The notes below the pieces were generated by a model. The model was not told the DNA's origin. It made no database searches and saw nothing but the letters and a program-made list of their open reading frames with translations. Both the position numbers and the translations under genes were made by a program. Below are positions 34,080 through 46,329 of a DNA stretch of 64,000 nucleotides, piece after piece; position 1 is the first letter of the stretch; each line of letters starts with the position of its first letter. This DNA comes from Cryptomeria japonica (lineage: Eukaryota; Streptophyta; Pinopsida; Cupressales; Cupressaceae). The stretch spans positions 143,063,976 through 143,127,975 of the forward strand of contig NC_081413.1 of the NCBI RefSeq assembly GCF_030272615.1, read 5' to 3'.

Positions 34080-34292
34080 CATTCTTGTCTAGAATAATGC
34101 TTGGGGGCTTCCTCTTAGGGGAGCAGAGTATTTTTCATACGGGGAGATGTGCCCACCTTTGTCCTTGATGTCAAAGGGGAAGAGATGTAGAAAAATGATG
34201 ATGCAGAGAGAGATGCAGAGTTGCAGAGATACCATATGTGATTTTTTTGTTTGTTGTTGATGGATGTTGCCATCAATGACAAAGGGGGAGAT
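34080..34292 (+). mobile_element. 3' untranslated end and polypurine tract of a second copia element
   Basis: The segment has the phrase 'CTTTGTCCTTGATGTCAAAG' and then GGGAAGAG, plus 'GCCATCAATGACAAAGGGGG' before the LTR. The same two phrases, slightly varied, occur at 32496-32520 and 32667-32690 in the first copia element. It is therefore the 3' end of a related element whose body is missing here. The polypurine tract is 34281-34292. Confidence 0.7.
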
Positions 34293-35334
34293 TGTTGCAA
34301 ATTTGATGTTGATGGCATTGATATGTTTGTCATGGTTGTCATTAATGGTTGTCGTTAATGTCAACTATGGTTTTCTATGTTGGTGATCCAAAATATGATT
34401 CTTGAACTATTTGGTGTTTCAGAAGTTGTACTCCAGATGATGTTTAGTGCTGATTGGTAATTGATAGTGTTGTTTGTGATCCAAAATTCTCCTTTTTTTG
34501 GATATGGTGTTGATTGCTTAGATTCATATTTATTTTGGCTACATTCTTGTTTTATTCAGTTGAGAAGTGTTATTTTTTTGGGTCTAGTTTGATACGGAAT
34601 CAGAGACTGTGTAACAACATTTGTGTAGTGTATGAGTTTTGTTTTGGCTCCAATATTTGTGATGGATGTGTAATGTGTTGATCTGTCCAATGAAGTGTTT
34701 TGAGGTGTGGTCCACTTCTCATTCATTTCCACCACGATAATGAATAGTGCAGACCTATTTCATATTATATTTGGCCAACTTGAAATGTTATGTAGTCAAG
34801 AGGATGGTATAAGTAAAAGATGATTAGAATGAATGAGGTATGGAAGATATGTGAGATTGAAAAGATAAATCTGACTAATGATTGATGTGAGAAGTTGTGA
34901 AAAGGTGTGTAGTGTGTTGTTAGGAACCAAAGGCTATTCTGGCATTGTTGTTTGTGACAGTTATATCACAGTGGTGGATTTTATTTTCTTTCTTTCTCTT
35001 CCAACCATGAGCCTTTCTGGGCAGTGAGCCATTTTGGGCAGTGAACCCTCCTATAGTGAGTATTTTGGCAATGAGCCACCTTTGTAAAAATCACCTTAAC
35101 TGGTGTCACCCTAACAGGGGTTATTCATTGAGAACTAACATTCTCTATGGTTTTTTCCTTCTTGGGTTTTCTATTTTATATCTAGTGTTCATTTTGTATG
35201 TATGTGTATGCTTTCATGATAACATATGCTTAGATTAAAAAATTAATAATTTAGTTATTCCAGATGTGTGAAAGAATTGAAAAGTTTAATTGACAACTGA
35301 TTCACCCCCTCTTAGTTGTTTGGGCATTCAACAT
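34293..35334 (+). repeat. LTR of the second copia element, about 1.04 kb
   Basis: Starts TGTTGCAAATTTG after AAAGGGGGAGAT and ends TTGGGCATTCAACA. Its end has TTCACCCCCTCTTAGTTG, parallel to the first LTR, but the middle parts have diverged. Both LTRs share direction. Confidence 0.75.
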
Positions 35335-35566
35335 AGATTCTATATAGGACCAACCTCACTATGGAGGGAGGCCATTATAGATAAGATCAATTTTGATAAG
35401 AGCTACAAAGAGAAAAGATAGATACTTGCCACATTGGGGGACAAGAAGATAGTCACCAAAGCGGGCGAGAGATATACATGCACCATTGTGGGTGAAGAAG
35501 AGCTAGGATAAGAATTCATAAATAAATAGAATGTGTAAAAGAATAAGATAGAGGTAAAGCTCGATA

Positions 35567-36060
35567 TCACTTGTTGTGCAAAGAAGAAGAAGGTGCATCA
35601 ATAGATATAGAATTAATGACACTCAATTGATGAAGTTGTTGTATCTTATCCCTCAAGGCCTTACATTCACTTGTGAAATGGCCAAGAACTTGATGATATG
35701 CACAAAATGAATGTCTTGTCTTATCATCCTTATGAAAATTCTTATGTGTAGGAGGAGGAAGAGTAATCAAGTGAGCTTTAAGAAGCCTCAACAAAATAAG
35801 CTCTTGATTAGATAAAGGATGAGGAGTAGGAAGAAACCCTTTCTCTTGTAGAGAAGAGTTTGACTTCTCACAACAACAAGAAGACATAGAAACATTAGAC
35901 AATGGAAGGGATTAAGACAAAGGAGAAGATTTGTAATATAAACCCACTATATAAGAGAAATTTTTTGATTCCAAAGAGAACTTAGCTCCTTGACCCATGC
36001 ACCCAAGACCATTTCCTTTGTATCCATACTCGAAAGAAATATTGAACCCTCGACCATAAC
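35567..36060 (-). pseudogene. G-patch-like segment followed by zinc-knuckle-like motif
   Basis: From about 36060 the minus strand reads YGRGFNISFEYGYKGNGLGC then MGQGAKF, a good G-patch match. After a stop the frame from 35902 has a Cys/Ser-rich start and the motif FCAYHQVLGHFTSECKALRD, which has the C-x2-H-x4-H-x4-C spacing of plant gypsy Gag zinc knuckles. In the first gypsy element the equivalent zinc segment comes before the protease; here it comes after it. The frame stops at 35567 without further domains. Confidence 0.6.
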
Positions 36061-36064
36061 ATGA

Positions 36065-37003
36065 TTACAACTCCTCTAAAGGGGGAGGATCACCTTTAAT
36101 GGTATAGCCAATGGTGTTCAAATGATCCCGCAATATAGAAGAATAATCATTTGTTATAGCGGGTGTGAATGATACTTTTGGAAAGTTAAGGTGGATAGGA
36201 TTGACTTTATATTGTCCAATGAAGGAGCTTGTAAAGTCTAAGGAACCCCAATCATCACCAAGAAATGTATTTGATTGAGAAGAAGATGAATTTAAAGAAG
36301 GAGATGGAGTAGGAGTAGACTTAGGACTTTGTACTTTAGGAGGATCTTCTTTAGGGGAAATCTTCTCATGGGTTTCCTCTTTAGGAGGGACCATTGGAAA
36401 TGTTGTCGACATATTAGAAGATAAAGATGGAATATAATTCTTAAAGGTAGGTGTAATTGAGGCATGACCAATTGCTGTGATTTGATATAAGTGCATAGCA
36501 TTAGGATCAGACTTGATCATAACTACCTGATTGTTAGCAACAAACTTAATAGAACCATGAAGGGTAGAACTAGCTACTCCTAAAGCATGAATCCAAGGTC
36601 TACCCAAGAGAAGAATATATGATAAATTTTAAAGGTCCTGGCATAACATGCACTAGGGTTGGAATAGTAACTGGCCCAACCTTTATAGGCAAAATAACAG
36701 TGCCCAAAGTGATTTTACCTTATCAAAACCACAAATGAACATAGAAGATGCAGAAAGAAAATTTTAATCCACTTTAATTTTGGGCAATAGATCTAGACTA
36801 CATACATTGAGTGCTAAGCTAGTATCAATGAGAGTCCGCTTGATGCTGACATAGTTAACATAAACGATTATCATTAATGGATCTACTTGATTTCTTACTT
36901 CTGGAGGCAGGAGCTCATGTGGATATAATGTAATATTCAACAAGTATACATGAATATGATCCATCAACACATTTCCATATGAAGGCCTAGCAAAAGAAGG
37001 CAA
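36065..37003 (-). pseudogene. Gypsy aspartic protease, split by frameshift
   Basis: The first ORF (37003-36764) holds ELLPPEVRNQVDPLMIIVYV and the active-site line RTLIDTSLALNVCSLDLL (DTS instead of DTG/DSG). After stops and a frame change the second ORF (36607-36065) starts MGRPWIHALGVASSTLHG, the LLGRPWI hallmark. A Pro/Ser-rich linker (PKEETHEKISPKEDPPK...) leads to the G-patch. Alignment by eye with the protease at 23738-23043 is good across both parts. Confidence 0.75.
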
Positions 37004-37840
37004 TGTGATCTTCTAAATAGCATCCTGAATCATACCTTGATAAACTGGAGTAGTCTAAAGAAAATCCCAAAGTGAGATCTTAGTGGGAGTAACACGAAGT
37101 TGCTCAATAAGATCATAATCACTAAGTTGCTTAACTGAAGGCTTAGGTGCTTGAGGAAGATCTTGTTGAGAATTTGGTAAAGAAGTATTTAAGCGATCAA
37201 CATTTTTCTTATTTCTACAAGTGTTATAAGTGTGGGCTACCATTTTATAAGAAGGAGCCTTAGACCATTTGTATCTCATAAAAAGATTTGGTGAGTCACT
37301 TTTAAGAGGAACACCACAAATAGAAATTACCTTCTTTGGAGAAGGACTATTTTTAGTCACACAAATGATTTGTCTCTTAGGTCTGCTAGGGGCAACAAAG
37401 ACACCAATAACATTTATAGACTCAGTACAAATTTTAGAAGAATTAGTTGAAGGAACTTGCTTAACATTGACCAGTGGGAGATCAAACGTGAGATGAGATT
37501 CATCAGTCACTAATGCATAAAATCTTGAAGAAAGTGCATTGGAATGAAGAGAAGGTAGAGTAACATTAAGAAAGGTGTTAGTGATTTCATCCTCTTGTAA
37601 CAAAATATCTTTTGAGACAGAAGAAATTTTACAAGAGGGATCAAAGACATAGAGTGACATAGGCAAAGCCAAGTCACCATTACATGCATGAAAAGGAACA
37701 TCATTAGTACTTTGAATAAAATTAGAAACAGAACTAATAAAAGAAGATAACAAATGCATTTTGAAAATAGTTAACAAATTTAAAGAAGCAATGAATAAAT
37801 GAGCTGACCAAAGGGCGTGGAATGGGGTTTGAGGCAACAC
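37004..37840 (-). pseudogene. Unrecognised ORF leading into gypsy protease
   Basis: An open frame of 261 codons (37840-37055). Only its end is recognisable: DYDLIEQLRVTPTKISLWDF is the standard lead-in before plant gypsy proteases (compare RTPTQISLFELL at 23730). The rest, with PLPLVNV-like and Ser/Lys-rich stretches and a PSRPKRQIICVTKN segment, matches no family I recognise. No Gag core precedes it, although the candidate primer-binding site is only about 115 bases upstream. Confidence 0.5.
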
Positions 37841-37955
37841 CTCAAAAAAAAAATTGGAAGAAGGGGAAAGATTAGAATTGTCCTTTTTTTAAGGGGTATA
37901 TTGAGTGATTGAAGGAATGATAAAGAATACTCTAAAAATTAATACAGAAGAAATG

Positions 37956-37973
37956 TTCACATTAGGTTCACAA
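37956..37973 (-). other. Candidate primer-binding site, degraded
   Basis: The + strand TTCACATTAGGTTCACAA differs at three of 18 positions from 28858-28875. It lies upstream of the second gypsy coding block in the same orientation. This supports a common primer for both elements. Confidence 0.5.
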
Positions 37974-39718
37974 AAATGTAATGGTGCAAAAGTGACCCTA
38001 TGAAGGGAAGAACTATGTTCCCTTGAGAGCCAATTTCACAACATACATTCAGATATCTCTAACTAGTGAAACTAGTGAAGATATCTAATTATAGAAATGG
38101 AAAGAAAAGATGACAGAGAGTCTTCAGTTTGAATCTAAACGTCTTGGTCAAGGACACCAATGCAGTGCACAAATGTTTGTGTAGCGCATTGTAGTCTCGT
38201 ATAGACCACAAACAAAGAAGGCTAAGAAAAATAAATACCCTACTATGTTCTTTAGATAACCTACAAAACCCAGGAGTTAGAAACGTAGCAGTAAATACTA
38301 GATGATAAATACAAATAGAAATGAATATAATTGAAATAAATAAAGAAAAACAAAACACTTATGTGTTCGAATGCTTCTAATAAACTTGCAAGCATGAAGA
38401 AGAGGGAAAATGTTGGGGGTTGTGTTTAGAGGCCTGCCTCAGTCAAAACCCTGTTTCAGTGTTTCCACCTACACGGACAACCCAGATTGATAGATAGATC
38501 AAAAGATAAATAACCAAAATGATCAAATAGATAGGGGATGTGATAAATCCCAAGATGCTCAAAGATGAGATAGATAGAATGATAGAAAGATATTACCAAA
38601 GAGGCTTGAGAAAACCAAGAGAGCTACAAAAGATTATTGTGAGAGCTTGAGAGTGTTGTAACAAACTAGAGACTCTTTTAGCAAGCGAGAGAGAACAAGA
38701 GAAAGTTGTGAGAGCCCACAAAATGAGAGATATTTCTTTAGAGAACTCAAAGTGCTAGAGAGAGCTTGAATGAAGAGAAAAGATGGATTTAAAAGAGAGA
38801 AGAAGAGGGAAAATAGGGTTGGTGAGTCGTTTAGAAAATTTGGAGTCATTTCCATTGACCAAGATAGGTGACAAGTGTTGAAACACACATAACTAATAGT
38901 TGAACGTTAAGATGTCGTAGGACGAATGCATGTCGTGTGGACGTACACATGGCGCGCTAGTGTCTAGATGAATCATGCTAAAAAACAACGAGGGACAAGA
39001 GAAACATGCGGCTAATGCAAAACTAAAGATGGAAGATAGCTGCTGAAAAGGGTGTCCTGAGCATCTTGAGAGGGAAAAGGCTGATGCAAGGGTTGATATG
39101 AGCCTACTCAAATGCTAGGGGAATGGACACTAAAGTGCATACAAAAGTCTAGGTGGAATTGCAAAGGGGTATGCCATTTTCTACTCTACAAGATTAGGGG
39201 GATGGTGCCTAACATTGACATGTGTTGACCTAAGGTGTGAAGGGATAATGAAAGATAATCTTCAATTACGTATCATTTCCCAACAAGATCACATTCACCC
39301 TAGAAGACACACCGCTCTTATATATTTCCCCTCTTCCAAAACCAACTTAGAGTTTCCACTAATGTTATCTCACTTGCTCCATTTTTAACTTTTAGCAAGT
39401 TATTATTAAAAAGATATTAGAAATAAATACATAAAACTCTATAATCATGAAAGATATCCTTTAACATTAATGATTCAAAAATTCTATTCAAACTTTTAAA
39501 AAAAAAATTCTTCTTAATCCAAATTATTTAAGACATGTCTTAAATCTAAAATTAAAATTGCAAACTAAATCTATCATAACTTTTGAAAACAAACTACCCA
39601 TTAAAAATATTTTAAAATATGCTTCCCAATTTTATTTATTTGAAATTATTGTCACATCATCTCTAGACAAACCACCTAATTTTTTTTTTTTGTTTATGTT
39701 ACCATATTTAGTTGTTTG
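37974..39718. other. Possible decayed gypsy LTR; no gene
   Basis: The first part should be the LTR belonging to the second gypsy remnant, but no TG...CA pair or TATA box could be fixed. AG-rich stretches at 38585-38810 (GAGAGAGCTTGAGAG-like words) stand out. Minus-strand frames at 38358-38089, 38888-38634 and 39111-38893 have no family resemblance. Confidence 0.35.
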
Positions 39719-39850
39719 CTTAAGAGTCTACATCTTAGTAACTCTATCTTAAATCAGCTTAAATATTTTTCTTAAGAGTCTACATCTTTATAAGTCTATC
39801 TTAAACCAACTTAAATAGTTTGCTTAAGAGTCTACATCTTTATAACACTT
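39719..39850. repeat. Tandem repeat, 52-bp unit, 2.5 copies
   Basis: CTTAAGAGTCTACATCTT starts at 39719, 39771 and 39823. Each copy continues with a TCTATCTTAAA..A.CTTAAAT block. Confidence 0.9.
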
Positions 39851-41136
39851 ATCTAATATTAGAAAGGATGTTAGGTTAGTGATTGCAACACTCTTATCTA
39901 TTTACTTTGTTGTAAGATAGACAGTCACGTCAAAACACTCTATATAAACGTCAATTCACGTGACCCATAACTTTCTGTCTATTTTCCAAGAGTTGTAGTG
40001 TTATAGAGGAAATAACATAGCTTTCATACGGTGGAAGAAAGCTAAGAAAGAGTACAAAACATGGCCCACTCACCTTTTTACCAGAATAGGGAAATAATGA
40101 AAACACATGTAATAATAATAATAAAACTTTTATTATTGTGTACTTGTTCACAACTTGCCCATCTTTTTCATAAAACATTGTTGATCATTAATTAAAAAAA
40201 GTATTTATAATTATCTACATTTAAATTTTTTATTAAAAAAAATAAATAAATTTTAATGTCATGATAAAAACAATGAATTATGTAATGGTAAAGAGATTAA
40301 TAATATATATCTTTTGTTAAAAAATTAATTTTTATTTATTTATTAAAATATCATTAATATAATACTATTTTTGATAGTCTAGATTTTAAATAGATATTTG
40401 AGACAATTAACTTATCTTATAAACTTATTAAGTCCATTTTTTCATAGTGAAATTTAATTTAGCATGTTTTGTATGTTGAAACGCATAATAGTAAAGATGA
40501 AAGTATCTAATCCATAAAAAAATAACGAAAGATGAAAGTATCTAATGTTGTGATTATAAAAGAAAATTTTAGGTTGACATTATTTTAAAATCTTCTTTTA
40601 AATATAAATAAACAATCACACATATTTTAAATAAATTTATGTAAAATATGTTAGTAGATATCATTCTTGAGATGCTTATTTTTTATTGGATTTGTGATAC
40701 AAGTGGTATATACACTTAACACTACTATCTCTCAAAACTTTTTTTACTTAGATTTGTCTAAGATAGTTATACTTGTCATATTTGTTGGTATCACATTTTA
40801 ATATAATATATAAATGGAACAATTGTAAATCATTGATATACCAATAATAACTCTTCATTGTCATATGGAAACCCCACATAATAACATATAGTCTAATGAT
40901 GCACACAAATGTTACGTGTACCATCTTTACTTCATATAGTTGCAATTCATACAATAAGACCAATAAGACAAAGGTAAAACAAAGGGTCAAGCATAGAGAT
41001 AACCACAAACATTGGATCTATTCCTTAAACACCTCCCTTGTAAACTTGGGTCATATGGCTACATCTTTTTCCCAATGACTACCTGCATACCCTCTTCCAA
41101 ACGTGATCAAAGTCACATATAGTTATCCTTATATCT
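39851..41136. other. No gene recognised; very AT-rich
   Basis: Many TTTATTTATT and AAATAAAT runs and no domain-bearing frame on either strand. Confidence 0.45.
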
Positions 41137-41302
41137 TAGTTTAACATGCCACATTATCATTCAATTGTAATATACATTGTCTAACAATCAAGGTACAAAC
41201 AATAACATCCTAGAAAAATAATGTGGTGTGTTAAACTAGGATGTTATTGTTTGATACCTTGGTTGTTAGACAATGTATATTAGAAATTGAATGATAATGT
41301 GG
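41137..41302. repeat. Fold-back hairpin with arms of about 65 bp
   Basis: 41149-41213 and 41236-41302 are near-perfect reverse complements (differences limited to a few substitutions and small indels), separated by 22 bases. The outer left flank 41137-41157 also pairs with 41218-41238, part of which is loop, so two alternative foldings exist. No flanking target duplication was established. It could be a miniature inverted-repeat element or a transcribed hairpin. Confidence 0.85.
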
Positions 41303-42199
41303 ATAGAATTATATTCATGATAATGATTATCGTTTTTCTAATTGAATGATAATCTCTCTTTAAGGATTTTTTTTTCCTTTGCATATCATGTAAATGAGAT
41401 AACTAAAAAATAATACATATATATTCAATTACGTGTTTGTGGGACAAATAATAAACTTAAATGTTGATGTTCATAACTAGAATCTTACTTTTTTATGAAA
41501 AAACTCAATTACATGATTAGTTGTTTTATGCATGATTATTAACTTGGGCAAATATCTAATTGTCTTTAAGATAAATTTTTGACCTCAACAACCTTATAAA
41601 TTTACTTTTTAACCAATTTTATAATCATTATAGTACATAATTGTCAAAAAAATTACTTTTTATCCAAAATTATAATCATTATTAAACATAATTGTTAAAA
41701 AAGAAAATTAATGCTAGAAATCCCTCTAACTTTTCTCTTACAAAATTTATGTTAAAAAACCATTTAAATAAAATTGCATTGTCCATACTAGGTTCTTTTC
41801 ACATTTCATGGTTAATTGTCTTTTATTGTAAATATTTAATCCTAAGAAAAGTAAGTTACATTTCTTATAAATTTTTTTCTATCCTTTGTTAGCGAAACTA
41901 TAAGATAACCATTGCACATCATTTTGATGCAACTAATTGTAATGAATGTAAAAAATCTAATTGTAATGGATGTGAAAACTTAGACGGATAAGATATATAA
42001 CCCATATGATATTAGATTTGTTTCCAAACTTTTTCTATCATTAGATTCACTCCAACTCTGTAAGAACTATAATCTTATTGACTAATATCCTATACTTTAT
42101 ATCATTTTTCAGGTCATTAAAAATTTGACAACAGTTATTAGTCACAAAACTATGAGTTGTACATTAAAAAAATTTGAAAGCGAATGAGTGCTGTTTTTA
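41303..42199. other. No gene recognised
   Basis: AT-rich. A small-frame duplication around 41610-41690 (ATAATCATTAT and TTACTTTTTA.CCAA words) is visible. Confidence 0.4.
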
Positions 42200-42990
42200 T
42201 TTCTGTTGTAAACCCCGTTCATTTGGTGGTTAGCAGGGTTTTATAAGCCAGTAGCGCTTGGTAAATCTGTAAAAGCCCTTCTGTCAGAAGAGGATTTTGG
42301 GTCCCCCGTCAAAAAGCATTAGCCCTTCTGTCGGAAGAGGATTTTGGGTTCCCCGTCAAAAAGCATTAGCCCTTCTGTCGGAAGAGGATTTTGGGTTCCA
42401 CGTCAAAACGCATTTGCCTTTTGCCAGCGGTGTATCCACCGTCTGAGCAGCGGAGTTTCATCAACACTTGTGTAACGCAGACATTGGGATTTACGAGATT
42501 GTCTTTCAAAAATCATCAGAATACATGAAAACTTGCACCTTAGAAGCTATCTCTCTCACTTTGCTTCTCCAACGAAATCATAGGCAAAAAAATCCTTGCT
42601 TGTCCATTGTTCTGATAATCAGATCGAAAACCCCTTCCAACAGCTCGCAACGTTGACGACGGAAAGGGCAGACCCCTCTGACAAACAAAAACATTTCAGC
42701 AGCAGCGAGGGTTCGAATCGGCGTAAGTGCAGGTGTTGCAGCGGTAGCCACCGTTGCCTTCGTAATGCTTGTTTTGCTTTACTTGGCGTAGATGAAGAAA
42801 CCCTGGCGCTTCGACAATCCATCCCTGACAGCAAGGCGAAGGCTTTGACGAGAAGCAAAAGCCCTCTCCCATCGAAGGGTTAGGGTTTGTACAGATTAAC
42901 AAGGGCGAGCTCTGTCAGGCGACCGCGGGATTCGACCCCGGCCTCATGCTTATGGATGGATTGTGGTCTCCATTAAATTACATAGGGGAG
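42200..42990. other. GC-richer, gene-like island of unknown identity
   Basis: Base composition changes abruptly from the AT-rich surroundings, with CG dinucleotides frequent. One + frame at about 42700-42795 encodes AAARVRIGVSAGVAAVATVA followed by FVMLVLLYLA, which looks like a single membrane-spanning helix, then a stop and a KKPWRFDNPS segment. Another frame is open from 42596 to 42883. No family was recognised. It may be a fragment of a host gene, a captured exon or a promoter/5' exon. I see no splice or promoter signal strong enough to fix a model. Confidence 0.4.
42275..42415. repeat. Tandem repeat, 47-bp unit, three copies
   Basis: Copies start at 42275, 42322 and 42369 with GCCCTTCTGTC.GAAGAGGA and share TTTTGGGT.CC.CGTCAAAA. 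Only a few substitutions separate them. The unit is not a multiple of three, so it would shift any reading frame. Confidence 0.95.
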
Positions 42991-45900
42991 CACCGGTTAT
43001 TCATGTTTCAATCATTGTTTATTTTTTGTTTATTTATTTTTTTAATTATTAATTTAAAAATAACAAAAGAAACAATAATTAAAAGTTTCAATTCTGAATT
43101 CAGAAGCAACAAATGGATATAGAATGGATCGTGGAAATCTCATAGCTTTAACTAAAAGTTTGTTAATAAAAGTCACATGTATTAGTGTATGGTTATTGGG
43201 ACATTTTTAAGTAAGTATTGAGTGACACTCTGAGATGACAATTTTTTGACCCTTGGGTGCATAACTGATCCCATAGGGTGGGTCGTTACTATCCAGAAGT
43301 CAGAACAATAACTATAAGTAGTTAAGTTGTATATGGAGACAAAAATAAATCGTCAAAATTTGATGTACATTTAAAATATGTAGATGCACAAAATTAACTA
43401 TAACGGCTATTGATACGCTTCCCTTAATTTTTACACATAATTACTAAAAACTAATCCAATAGATGGATGTTAGTTAAAGGTTCATCAACTTTAGAGAGCA
43501 TGTCCAGTAAAATTACTTAGGCCTCTTGATATAGAAACATTTCAGCAACACTTTTCTTTTACACATGCCTACCACTTCACTTTGTATTATTTTTTATTAA
43601 AAATATATATCTACACAATACTGCTAGGTTTTAAATTATATTATTAAAAATAGATCACCAATCACCATTATTATTGTAATAGAAAAAATGGATTGCATGT
43701 TTTTTTGAATTTATTTATTTAAATATTTTTATGTAAATTTAAGTGTAGATAGCGTTTTTGAATGTAAATTGACAAATAATATTTTTTAAATTTGATTTTA
43801 TAATACATCTTCATGTATTTTGATTTGACTTTCAATTTTATTAGTTTACCATCTTAGGTTGAATCTATGTATTGTAAAATTGACCCAGGTGAGTTCCACA
43901 AATAAGAAAAATGATTGTGTTGGACTCTCAAATATAAAATTCAAGTATGAACATTTTCCCTTCTTTCCAACTAGTCATTATGAGCTAACTAAATGTGAAA
44001 TATTTCAAGTTTTATACCAGGGTGTTATATAAAAACACACCCTAATATTTTTTTATTATCTAGAAAATTATTAAGAGGCATCTAGCATGAATCTATGGAC
44101 ATCGACACTTAAACATTGCATCAACGCTCTAAGCATGTTGTATATTTGTTTATTGTATTTAATTATTGTTTGATATTATTGATATAGTGGTAAGGGATTT
44201 GACAAACGAACAAGCATTGCCTTGCAAGCTCCTAAACACTTTCTACTAATACCACACCCCTATCAAACATTATTTTTAGACATTGAGGTAAATAGGTTCC
44301 AAGCATTCAAAATAGTGAGTTTTATATCCGTGAATTGGGTCTAGATTTGCATTAAGGGTTTAAATCTACACTCACAAATAATATAGGAGCATTTGGGGGT
44401 TAGGTATCAATATCACCCAAATTGTTAGTTTTATTTCAATATTTTGTTTTTCTTGTTCTAACCCTTGTATCCTATGTATGAATGTTATCTTTAGATCTTC
44501 AAACTTGAACTCAAATTTTTTTCCCTCTCAAATTGGAGCATCCATTTTGGAGAGTATTTTCTTGTATCTTGCATAGAAATTCAAGTCATAATTTTGATGG
44601 GAGTGTTTGGATTGATGGACCACTTGTATGTTAATTATTAAATTTGATGTGTGATCCTAATTTCTATTCCACTCTTAGTGCTCTTGTGGAGGGGAGTTAT
44701 TTTGGAGGGATAATATTGCATGTTTGGTCTTCTTCATTTTGGTTAGGTGGAGTTACAATTGACTTCTTGTCTTTGTAATTAATCCTTATTGAATGACATC
44801 ACATTAGGACGAGGTTATTATTAAGAGGAGTTATAATTTGACTCCTTGACTACCTTGGAAGAGTGGTGTCACATGAAGAGAGAGAAGCATTTGATAGTTA
44901 TATGATGATTTGTTGACTAGAATCTTCTAGTCGAGAACCACTTTTCAAAGAATGCAATAAAATAAGGAGAATTGGAGTAAATCAATGTTATATTATTCAT
45001 TATTTTTATTTTTTTGATGCAGAGAAAGAGACTTAGAGACTCCTTATGCAAGCTTAAAAAACTCCAGGATGAAGATTATGCCAAATTTCCAAACATTAGC
45101 ATTTTTAGTATAGTAGTAGCTCTATTATGTTAAATTTTTGTCTTTGATAATTTGATGAAATTAAAATATTTTATCAAACTATTTCATAAGAGGAAACACT
45201 ATCAAAATTCTCCATGAAATCCTAATTCAAACTTGCTAATTTATTGTTATTGAAATCCACACTTTCTTCACATTGTTGTTCCTGATTTGTCTTCAAGTTT
45301 TAACATGTTTGAGAATGAGTACCATTTTATTATTGTAAATCATTCATTTGGCGGGTAGTGAAGATGTTATCAAATAAAGATGAATGTTAAAATATACTAT
45401 AAACATTTGGTTAAACTCTCATCTTGTGAAGTTTTAAAATTGATGATTAATCATTACAATTCCCACTCTCAAATCAAGCATTGTGAATAGGTCTTCTAGA
45501 TATGCTTACCTTAGTCCTAAGACCTTCATTGGTCTTAGATTAGATTTGTGTATTTTATTTTGTTATGTCATGATTTCTCCTAGGAGGCAATAGGATACAT
45601 TAGAAATAGGAGTAGATGATCTAAGATCTCTAAACTATGTGTTGGTTAACATATTTATCACCTAACTCTATATTCTTACACCCACTGAGGTGACAAATGT
45701 AATCACAATTGAACCAAGCTCAATCATATATTTTGACTGATTCTCTACTTATTTTAAAAGGTGGCAACTACCTTCATCAAATATTCAATGAATGATATTT
45801 TACTCAATATTCTTTTTAACCAAAAAGATAACTATGGAAATGCTTTTAACCAAAAATCTTTGAAAGGCACATACATATAACAAGAATCAAATTTAAACTA

Positions 45901-46329
45901 CTCAATCTTCAAACAAATATAACTTATCACCATAGAATCATTATTGACAGATAAATCTTTCATAGTGATACAGTATAACTAAACATCCATCATTCCAATA
46001 CTAGATAATCCACTGACCAAAATATTCAGCATAAGAAAAATGAATCCATATACCATAACACAAAGATCAGGTATATTTGGAATCCACCAGTGTCTATTCT
46101 ATATTGAAATTAACTGAAAAAACATAAAATACTTAAAAATAACAAAAGTCTTTTTTCTCTAATGAGTAAATCAAAGTTTGCCCAAAAGATCCTAAACTTA
46201 GTCCATATCCCACTATTTAAAGAACATAAAGGTGATGGTTTCTTGAAGAACCGTTTTAAAACTAAGTCTTTTGAAATGTCATAACAACCAATATTAAATA
46301 AAGCAATTAAAACCACAAAGTTAAACTGT
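42991..46329. other. No gene recognised, 3.3 kb
   Basis: AT-rich DNA without a frame of more than about 70 codons that resembles any family, and without obvious tandem repeats. Minus-strand 46316-46110 is open but unremarkable. Confidence 0.45.

Larger units (their letters stand above)
35567..37973 (-). mobile_element. Second Ty3-gypsy remnant with unusual domain order
   Basis: Minus-strand order: a primer-binding-site-like sequence (37973-37956), an unrecognised Ser/Lys-rich ORF, the protease lead-in and protease, a G-patch-like segment and then a C..H....H....C motif. The canonical gag block seen in the first gypsy element is absent. Stops are frequent. Confidence 0.7.

Noticed and set aside
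42915-42950. tRNA-like T-arm (GGGATTCGACCCC) and a GGTTCGAATC at 42713
   Set aside because: No matching acceptor, D or anticodon stems are present at the required distances.
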